A stretch of DNA of 12,237 nt from a bacterium (GTDB lineage Bacteria; SZUA-79; Acidulodesulfobacterales; Acidulodesulfobacteraceae), in NCBI GenBank assembly GCA_021828445.1, contig JAJZJD010000022.1, positions 1 through 12,237 of the forward strand, in the 5' to 3' direction. The translations under genes were made by a program, and so were the position numbers. Numbering within the stretch: the stretch's first letter is position 1; every line of letters begins with the position of its first letter. The notes below the pieces were generated by a model, which was not told where the DNA came from, did no database searches, and was given only the letters and a program-made list of their open reading frames with translations. Positions 7,071 to 12,237 of the stretch are shown here, piece after piece.

Positions 7071-7748
7071 ATGAACGGAGCCGCCTTATTTTACGGTATG
7101 AACGCAGGCGAAGATATTTACGGAAAAAGCATAGACATTATAGATTCTCTTTTAAAAGACAATAAGCATTTCAACGATTCATATTCGGAAGCCGAGAAGG
7201 CGGTCGTAAAAAGGGTTATCCATGCCACAAGCGACATAAGTTATGCCGAAACTATTTTTTTTACAAACGGTTCGGCAGAAAAAAGCATAAGGCTCATTAA
7301 AGAAAAAATCGTTAAAAAAGAATCTTTAAAAATTGTATGCGATTCTGAGATGACAAGAGCCGGAATAAGCAGAAACGTTAATAAAAATATAATTTTGGAT
7401 TTAAACTGTTATATAAATTCCGCCGGGATGCCTCCGGATGCCGGAACTACTAAATCGGCTTTTTCTATAAAAACCGCTATAAGCGAAATATTGCCGGATA
7501 TAATAATAATAGGCAACGCTCCCACGGCGCTGACCGGGGCAATGGAGCTTTGCGGCGGACTTTATAAAACGATAAATTATAAACCGTCTTTGATTATCGG
7601 AATGCCTGTGGGTTTTGTCGGTGCAGCGGAGTCGAAGGCTGCCCTTTATAAAAATAATTTTTATAAAGCTATAGGAAATTTTGGAAATTTTGGCGGCAGT
7701 TCATCCGCCGCTTCGGCTATGAATGCTTTATTGCGTGAAAGCTTATGA
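7071..7748 (+). CDS. cbiC: Precorrin-8X / cobalt-precorrin-8 methylmutase
   Basis: CbiC/CobH moves a methyl group from C11 to C12 of the corrin precursor to give hydrogenobyrinic or cobyrinic acid in cobalamin synthesis. The 225-residue protein shows the family pattern: RVIHATSDISYAE with the catalytic-type His51, CDSEMTRAGI, IIIGNAPTALTGAMEL, IIGMPVGFVGAAESK and a C-terminal GGSSSAASAMNALL. The segment before that last block, GNFGNFGG, replaces the GRKGGS form I expect from most homologues. No other cobalamin gene is in the window, so it is separated from a main cob/cbi cluster. Its stop overlaps the ATG of the next gene by 4 nt, indicating translational coupling. Confidence 0.93.
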   Translation: MNGAALFYGMNAGEDIYGKSIDIIDSLLKDNKHFNDSYSEAEKAVVKRVIHATSDISYAETIFFTNGSAEKSIRLIKEKIVKKESLKIVCDSEMTRAGISRNVNKNIILDLNCYINSAGMPPDAGTTKSAFSIKTAISEILPDIIIIGNAPTALTGAMELCGGLYKTINYKPSLIIGMPVGFVGAAESKAALYKNNFYKAIGNFGNFGGSSSAASAMNALLRESL

Positions 7749-8326
7749 AGACTTTCTCTGTTTTTATTGCGGCCGCGGTTTTTTTAATAAACATAATTTA
7801 TCTTAATCCCGCCGCCGCCGATATCTATATGCGCGTCGGCAAAAACGGGACCGTTCATTTTTCCAATGTCCCCGTTTCTAGCGGATACAATCTCTATATG
7901 CGCACGGAAGGAAACGGCGGTAATAATCTTAACAATTACGGACATATATTGTATAAAAATATAATACTCAAGGCTTCAAAAAAGTATAACGTAAGCCCTA
8001 AATTAATAGAAGCGGTCATTAAAGCCGAATCGGGATTTAACATAAAAGCGGTTTCGGATAAAGGAGCGGAAGGGCTTATGCAGCTTATGCCGCAAACACA
8101 GAGAACGCTCGATGTAACCGACCCTTTTAATCCGTCTCAGAATATTTACGGCGGCACCGAATATTTAAAGAGCCTTATAGCCAAATATAGAGGCAATCTG
8201 CCCTTAGCCCTCGCCGCTTATAATGCCGGCAGTAAAGCCGTTAAAAAGTATGGCGGCATACCCCCGTACGATGAAACCCGCAACTACGTCAACGAAGTTA
8301 TGGAATATTATAAGGAAAACAAATAG
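7745..8326 (+). CDS. Periplasmic lytic transglycosylase (DUF4124 + SLT domain)
   Basis: This is predicted to cleave the MurNAc-GlcNAc bond of peptidoglycan non-hydrolytically in the periplasm. The 193-residue protein starts with a signal peptide (hydrophobic core about 5-20, likely cut after NPAAA near 25). A short DUF4124-like segment follows (about 26-43, DIYMRVGKNGTVHFSNVP), then an SLT/Slt70-type catalytic domain (about 68-190). The catalytic glutamate is E95 in EAVIKAESGFN, followed by SDKGAEGLMQLMP and LALAAYNAGSKAVKKYGG with PPYDETRNYV, all classic for the family. The absence of a lipobox makes it probably soluble. The ATG overlaps the cbiC stop (ATGA) and pgsA starts 5 bp after the stop. 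Confidence 0.93.
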   Translation: MKTFSVFIAAAVFLINIIYLNPAAADIYMRVGKNGTVHFSNVPVSSGYNLYMRTEGNGGNNLNNYGHILYKNIILKASKKYNVSPKLIEAVIKAESGFNIKAVSDKGAEGLMQLMPQTQRTLDVTDPFNPSQNIYGGTEYLKSLIAKYRGNLPLALAAYNAGSKAVKKYGGIPPYDETRNYVNEVMEYYKENK

Positions 8327-8331
8327 CGAAA

Positions 8332-8892
8332 ATGAAAAATAAAAAGCAGATATACAACATCCCTAACATTCTTACCTTTTCAAGAATTTTGATTATTCCC
8401 GTAATATTTTTTTTACTATTCTTTAAGGAAGAAATCTACGGAATATATGCCTCTATTTTTTTTCTGCTCGCAATTTTAACCGATTTTATAGACGGCTATA
8501 TAGCCAGAAAAAAAAAGCTGGTAACTAATTTAGGGATTTTTTTAGACCCTATAGCGGACAAACTTCTTGTTATAACGGTTCTTATTATGTTAATACCTAT
8601 GGAAAGAATTCCCGCATGGGTTGTCGCTATAATAATATTCAGAGAAATATTCGTTACGGGATTAAGGGCGATAGCAAGCGAAAAAGGCATCGTTATTTCG
8701 GCGGGAAAAGAAGGAAAATGGAAAACGGCGTTTCAAATGTTCGGAATATTTTGCCTGCTTATTTATTATAAACATTTTTATCTGAATTTTGGATATATAG
8801 GTTTGGCGCTTATTTTTATAAGCATAATATTTTCGTTGATTTCATCGTATAAATATTTAAAAAGCGTATCCGCTGTTCTGCTTGGCGGTTAG
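8332..8892 (+). CDS. pgsA: CDP-diacylglycerol-glycerol-3-phosphate 3-phosphatidyltransferase
   Basis: This inner-membrane enzyme makes phosphatidylglycerol phosphate from CDP-diacylglycerol and glycerol-3-phosphate, the committed step to phosphatidylglycerol and cardiolipin. The 186-residue protein has the N-terminal IPNILTFSRILIIPV typical of PgsA. It has a complete CDP-alcohol phosphotransferase motif: D51, D54, G55, A58, R59, G68, D72 and D76 in the canonical D-x2-DG-x2-AR-x8-G-x3-D-x3-D spacing. Hydrophobic helices span about 17-32, 38-50, 78-100, 133-145 and 152-170. It closes the cbiC-transglycosylase-pgsA run, and its last 36 bp overlap the convergent PAS/GGDEF gene. Confidence 0.93.
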   Translation: MKNKKQIYNIPNILTFSRILIIPVIFFLLFFKEEIYGIYASIFFLLAILTDFIDGYIARKKKLVTNLGIFLDPIADKLLVITVLIMLIPMERIPAWVVAIIIFREIFVTGLRAIASEKGIVISAGKEGKWKTAFQMFGIFCLLIYYKHFYLNFGYIGLALIFISIIFSLISSYKYLKSVSAVLLGG

Positions 8893-9774
8893 ATTATTCC
8901 TTTCTTTCAAATTTATTTTAGCCTCTTCTAAGAGCATATCGTAATTTTTATAGTGTTTCTTTAAATTTAATTCTGAAATTCCGTATTTTAAAACCGGCTT
9001 TACATTATCCGGGAATTTTAACAATCCGAAAAATTCATCCTTAATTTTTTTAAATTTTTTATCGGCATTTTCATAATCGGTATGGGGCAGAATGCCGGTA
9101 AAGCTGTTAAAATCTATTCTAAAAACCGTATCCGTTTTTCTCAATTTCTGCTTAAAATAAATACCTATATATTTAAGCACCTGGTTAAGTTTGTCGTTTC
9201 CAAACGACTGTCCGAAAAAAATTAAATTTTCAAAATAGAATACCGATACCGATAGCGGAAAGCGGTATCTTTCCGACCTTTCTGTTTCTCTGGAAAAAAA
9301 TTCCTCGAATTGATTTTTTAAAAACATACCGGTTATTTCGTCATAAACCATGCCGTTTTTACCGGATTTGCCGTTTAAAGAGGCGATGTAATCGACTAAA
9401 GGCGTGAGGTCGTGAAAAATAAATAAAGTTCCGGAAAAAAGTCCGAATTTGTTTAAAAGAGTTATACTTTCTATATTAAAAAATCTTTCCCTTGTTTGCC
9501 CGCCCGCCGTTTTAACGTTTATTTTTTTATTTATCGCTATATGGCTAAGTTCATTTATGCGTTTTGCGTCTTCCGATAATTTTTCGTCGTATGAAACGAA
9601 TATGCTTTCCTTGGAAGAATTAGAAAGTATTTTCGCAGATTCGTTCATATAAATGATTTCGCCTTTGATTCCCTTTATCGCTATAGGCATACCGGAGGAG
9701 GAAAATGATTTGGCATAATCGAAATCAATGGACAAATCAGATATGAACTGCTGAATCTCATTTATATTATCCAT
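8857..9774 (-). CDS. PAS domain protein with degenerate GGDEF domain
   Basis: The 305-residue soluble protein has an N-terminal PAS-like sensor (about 20-125; SGMPIAIKGIKGEIIYMNESA, ending LFIFHDLTPLV) and a GGDEF-family domain (about 143-290). The latter starts with YDEITGMFLKNQFEEFF, matching the usual D-x-LTG-x-x-N entry. The active-site GGDEF is replaced by DFNSF (221-225), so diguanylate cyclase activity is very unlikely. An RxxD (R212-D215) sits five residues before it, where the inhibitory c-di-GMP-binding site normally lies, so a c-di-GMP receptor role is possible. No transmembrane segment or signal peptide is seen. Its 3' end overlaps pgsA, and its 5' end faces the HdrBC gene. Confidence 0.8.
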   Translation of the reverse strand: MDNINEIQQFISDLSIDFDYAKSFSSSGMPIAIKGIKGEIIYMNESAKILSNSSKESIFVSYDEKLSEDAKRINELSHIAINKKINVKTAGGQTRERFFNIESITLLNKFGLFSGTLFIFHDLTPLVDYIASLNGKSGKNGMVYDEITGMFLKNQFEEFFSRETERSERYRFPLSVSVFYFENLIFFGQSFGNDKLNQVLKYIGIYFKQKLRKTDTVFRIDFNSFTGILPHTDYENADKKFKKIKDEFFGLLKFPDNVKPVLKYGISELNLKKHYKNYDMLLEEAKINLKERNNLTAKQNSGYAF

Positions 9775-9910
9775 AAAATTTAAAAATAAATCATTTTAAA
9801 ATTGAATTTTTTTTTAATATATTTTATACTGTTTATAATGGGTTTAATGTTAAATTTACTAATAATTTTAATTAAACTATAAATAAATTATACAATAATA
9901 AAATATAAAT
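9775..9910. other. AT-rich divergent intergenic region
   Basis: These 136 bp separate the divergent PAS/GGDEF and HdrBC starts and must contain promoters for both, unless long leaders are used. TATAAT at 9834-9839 (+ strand) is a possible -10 box for HdrBC, but no -35 is found at suitable spacing. I found no operator palindrome or small gene that can be defended in this nearly pure A/T stretch, and no Shine-Dalgarno sequence for either gene. Confidence 0.5.
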
Positions 9911-11236
9911 ATGAATAAAGAATATGCTTTTTTTTGGGGCTGTACCATACAGGCAAAGTTTCCCTTTATGGAAAAAGCCACGAGATTGGTTCTGGATAGA
10001 TTAAATATAAAATACAGGGATATCGACTCTTTTACCTGCTGCCCCGAAAAATCTTTGGTGAAAAACATCGATGAAAGCCTTTTCGATTTAACCGGAATCA
10101 GAAATATCGCTCTTGCCGAAAATGAAAATGTCGATATAATGTCGGTTTGCACCGGATGTTATTCAAATCTTAAGCAGATAAGGGCAAAGGTCGTTTCTAA
10201 CCTTCCGTATCAAAAAAAACTGAACCAAACGCTTGAGAACCTGAACTTAAACTTTTCGGGTAAATCGTCCGTGTATCATTTCATAGAACATCTTCACGAC
10301 GAAGTCGGGCTTGATAAAATCAGGGCAAACGTCAAATATCCCCTTAAAGGTTTAAATATTGCGATACATTACGGATGTCATTTAGTCAGGCCTTCCCATG
10401 CCATAAATTTTGATTCTCCTTTCGAACCCCGTAAATACGACAATATTTTAAGAGCGCTCGGAGCTAACGTCGTCGGGTATAAAAATAAAATGATGTGCTG
10501 CGGACAGGCGTTGGACAGAGTGGACGAGCATGACAAAGCATTGGTTATGACAAGAATAAAATTAGATTCTATCAACGAGAGCAAAGCGGATGCTATTTCT
10601 ACGGTCTGTCCTTCCTGTTTTACGCAGTTCGATACAAATCAATTTATGCTTATAAAAGAAGGACTTAGCCGCCAGATACCTGTCATAACGCTGGAAGAAC
10701 TCATGTGTTTGGCTTTCGGAATAGAAGGCGCCGAAGAGCTTATATTACAGCATAAAATTAAAGCGGGAAAGTTTATCGAAAAGTTTAACGGAATAAAGGC
10801 GTTGACCGATTATTCAACCGTTTTCGACAGAGACTCTTTAGTCAGATGCTTTAATTGCCGCGCATGCAAAAACGATTGCCCGATGAGCCTTTCTTTTGAA
10901 TCTTACGACCCGCCTTTAGTCATAAAAATGATTTTAGACGACGACGTCGAACGGGCGATGTCGTCTAAAATAGTATGGGAATGCCTTGAATGCCATACAT
11001 GCGTGGAATTGTGTCCGCAAAATTACAGTTGGGAAACCGTTCTTACCACACTTAAAAATCTTGCGATAAAGAATGACGTCGGTCCCCGGAATGTTAAAAA
11101 GGCGGAGGAGCTTTTCTTTAAAACATTAAGACTCGGCGACCCGCAGGAGGGGATGCGGAAAAAATTAGGGCTTCCTCCCGTAAAGAAGGTTTTAGATGCG
11201 GAATTCAAAAGGATTATAGACGAAAATATTTTATAA
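9911..11236 (+). CDS. Fused HdrB-HdrC-type heterodisulfide reductase-like iron-sulfur protein
   Basis: The 441-residue protein joins an N-terminal HdrB-like domain to a C-terminal HdrC-like ferredoxin domain. The HdrB part holds two complete CCG motifs: C11-x31-C43-C44-x35-C80-x2-C83 and C156-x39-C196-C197-x35-C233-x2-C236. These match the ligands of the non-cubane [4Fe-4S] clusters of methanogen HdrB. The HdrC part has two CxxCxxCxxxCP motifs (C313-C316-C319-C323 and C358-C361-C364-C368) for ordinary [4Fe-4S] clusters. No transmembrane or signal segment is present, so it should act in the cytoplasm as an electron-transfer or disulfide-reducing module. The true substrate is unknown. All 20 motif cysteines are intact and none is replaced by UGA. 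A GltB1-type amidotransferase follows after 82 bp. Confidence 0.88.
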   Translation: MNKEYAFFWGCTIQAKFPFMEKATRLVLDRLNIKYRDIDSFTCCPEKSLVKNIDESLFDLTGIRNIALAENENVDIMSVCTGCYSNLKQIRAKVVSNLPYQKKLNQTLENLNLNFSGKSSVYHFIEHLHDEVGLDKIRANVKYPLKGLNIAIHYGCHLVRPSHAINFDSPFEPRKYDNILRALGANVVGYKNKMMCCGQALDRVDEHDKALVMTRIKLDSINESKADAISTVCPSCFTQFDTNQFMLIKEGLSRQIPVITLEELMCLAFGIEGAEELILQHKIKAGKFIEKFNGIKALTDYSTVFDRDSLVRCFNCRACKNDCPMSLSFESYDPPLVIKMILDDDVERAMSSKIVWECLECHTCVELCPQNYSWETVLTTLKNLAIKNDVGPRNVKKAEELFFKTLRLGDPQEGMRKKLGLPPVKKVLDAEFKRIIDENIL

Positions 11237-11306
11237 GACATATTGTTAAAAAAATGTATATATGTTATATTTAAATCGTAAATATTACACAAATTTATAA
11301 AAAAAT

Positions 11307-11313
11307 AGAGGGA
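11307..11313 (+). promoter_or_regulatory. Shine-Dalgarno sequence of the GltB1-type gene
   Basis: AGAGGGA ends 5 nt before a GTG at 11319. It decides the start codon of the amidotransferase gene, because the frame has no suitable ATG before the conserved region. Confidence 0.75.
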
Positions 11314-11318
11314 TTAAA

Positions 11319-12237
11319 GTGTTCAGGATAAAAAATAAATTTAATGCGGAAAGGGACATATCCGGATGCGGATTATGCGGCATTATAAACGCGAAAAAAG
11401 TTAGGACGAACGGCAGCGATATAAAAAAGGCTATATCGGTCGAGCATGACAGGGGAAACGGCTTAGGCGGCGGTTTTGCCGTTTACGGCAACTATCCGGA
11501 TTACGCCGAATTATACGCCTTTCATATAATGTACGATAATCTTCCGGCTAAGGCAGACGTCGAAGAATATCTTAAAAATAATTTTATTATCGAAAAAGAA
11601 GAACCTATTCCCACTTTCAGGACTCCTAAAATATACGACCATCCTTATCTGTACCGCTATTTTATAAAGCCTAAATCCGACAGGCCGGACAAGCTGTTCC
11701 ATGAACTCGGAGACGACGATTTTGTAGTCAACAGCGTTATGCTGATTAATCAAAATTATGACGGAGCATACGTTTTCTCAAGCGGAAAAAATATGGGGGC
11801 GTTTAAGGGGGTTGGCTACCCTGAAGATATCGCCGATTTTTACAAATTGGAAGAAATTGAAGGCTATATGTGGACGGCGCACAATAGGTTTCCGACGAAT
11901 ACGCCGGGCTGGTGGGGCGGCGCTCATCCTTTTACGTTATTGGACTGGTCTATCGTTCATAACGGGGAAATATCTTCCTACGGAATAAACAAAAGGTATC
12001 TCGAGATGTATAAATATAATCTTGCGCTCAGGACGGATACCGAAGTAATAACATATATCTTAGACCTTCTTATCAGAAAGCATAAACTTCCGGTTCGCAT
12101 AGCCTTGTCGGTTCTTGCCTCGCCGTTCTATCAAAAAATAGACAAAATGGACGGCGATAAAAAGGAGTTATATACCGCATTAAGGCAGATTTACGGAAGC
12201 GCGCTTTTAAACGGACCTTTCGCCATTGTATTCGGAT
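11319..12237 (+). CDS. Class II glutamine amidotransferase, GltB1-type glutamate synthase domain (partial, 3' cut)
   Basis: The frame starts at GTG 11319 and runs off the right edge, giving 306 residues of a family usually near 360-380 (from memory). It resembles the separate amidotransferase subunit of archaeal-type split glutamate synthases, which releases ammonia from glutamine. Visible are ISGCGLCGII (14-23) with the probable nucleophile Cys17, EHDRGNGLGGGFAVYG, WTAHNRFPTNTPGWWGGAHP and the class II signature IVHNGEISSYG, then LRTDTEVITYIL. Because the nucleophile must be N-terminal in class II enzymes, about 16 residues would need removal as a propeptide. Homologues, as I recall them, usually have Phe where Cys20 lies, which favours Cys17. 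The HdrBC fusion upstream may supply electrons to the synthase; GltB2 and GltB3 would be expected beyond the window. Confidence 0.85.
   Translation, partial: MFRIKNKFNAERDISGCGLCGIINAKKVRTNGSDIKKAISVEHDRGNGLGGGFAVYGNYPDYAELYAFHIMYDNLPAKADVEEYLKNNFIIEKEEPIPTFRTPKIYDHPYLYRYFIKPKSDRPDKLFHELGDDDFVVNSVMLINQNYDGAYVFSSGKNMGAFKGVGYPEDIADFYKLEEIEGYMWTAHNRFPTNTPGWWGGAHPFTLLDWSIVHNGEISSYGINKRYLEMYKYNLALRTDTEVITYILDLLIRKHKLPVRIALSVLASPFYQKIDKMDGDKKELYTALRQIYGSALLNGPFAIVFG

Noticed and set aside
11237..11318. Terminator or small gene between HdrBC and the amidotransferase gene
   Set aside because: Only a weak ACATAT/ATATGT pairing is visible in AT-rich sequence. There is no stable hairpin and no convincing frame.
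11758..11988. Forward 76-codon open frame inside the amidotransferase gene
   Set aside because: It lies in a different frame from the gene carrying the class II HNGEI and HNRFPTNTPG motifs, and its own product has no family features.

Overview
The window looks like a chromosomal stretch from an AT-rich, anaerobic, diderm (Gram-negative-type) bacterium. It carries an MCE/Mla lipid-transport locus, which implies an outer membrane. It also has a selenocysteine-encoding selD, a cobalamin-biosynthesis gene, a RACo-like ASKHA ATPase, a heterodisulfide-reductase-like HdrB-HdrC fusion and a split-type glutamate synthase amidotransferase. This mix resembles former Deltaproteobacteria/Desulfobacterota-like anaerobes. 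That placement is my inference from gene content, not from a marker gene.

Layout. 3-95: apparent 3' end of an unidentified gene. 164-233: perfect 32-bp inverted repeat in a 240-bp intergenic stretch. 336-3603 (+): mlaE, mlaF and a long mlaD, an inner-membrane ABC transporter whose MCE subunit has a long helical linker and a beta-rich C-terminus. 3613-5927 (+): selD, read through an in-frame UGA, and immediately after it an ASKHA-fold ATPase. 5902-6960 (-): rlmN, overlapping the ASKHA gene tail to tail. 7071-8892 (+): cbiC, a signal-peptide-bearing lytic transglycosylase and pgsA, packed as an operon. 8857-9774 (-): PAS plus degenerate GGDEF protein, overlapping pgsA tail to tail. 9911-12237 (+): HdrB-HdrC fusion, then the start of a GltB1-type glutamine amidotransferase cut by the window end.

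How they may work together. MlaEFD and PgsA both concern membrane phospholipid. SelD supplies selenophosphate and is itself predicted to be a selenoprotein, so the cell should have SelA, SelB and tRNA-Sec elsewhere. CbiC and the RACo-like protein both point to corrinoid metabolism, but they lie in separate transcription units. The HdrBC fusion ahead of the amidotransferase suggests iron-sulfur electron transfer near a split glutamate synthase. No phage, insertion sequence, CRISPR array, tRNA or rRNA is visible. Most of the window is core or ordinary accessory metabolism. The best leads are the Sec-containing SelD with its SECIS hairpin, the probable trans-envelope MlaD, and the HdrBC/GltB1 pairing.
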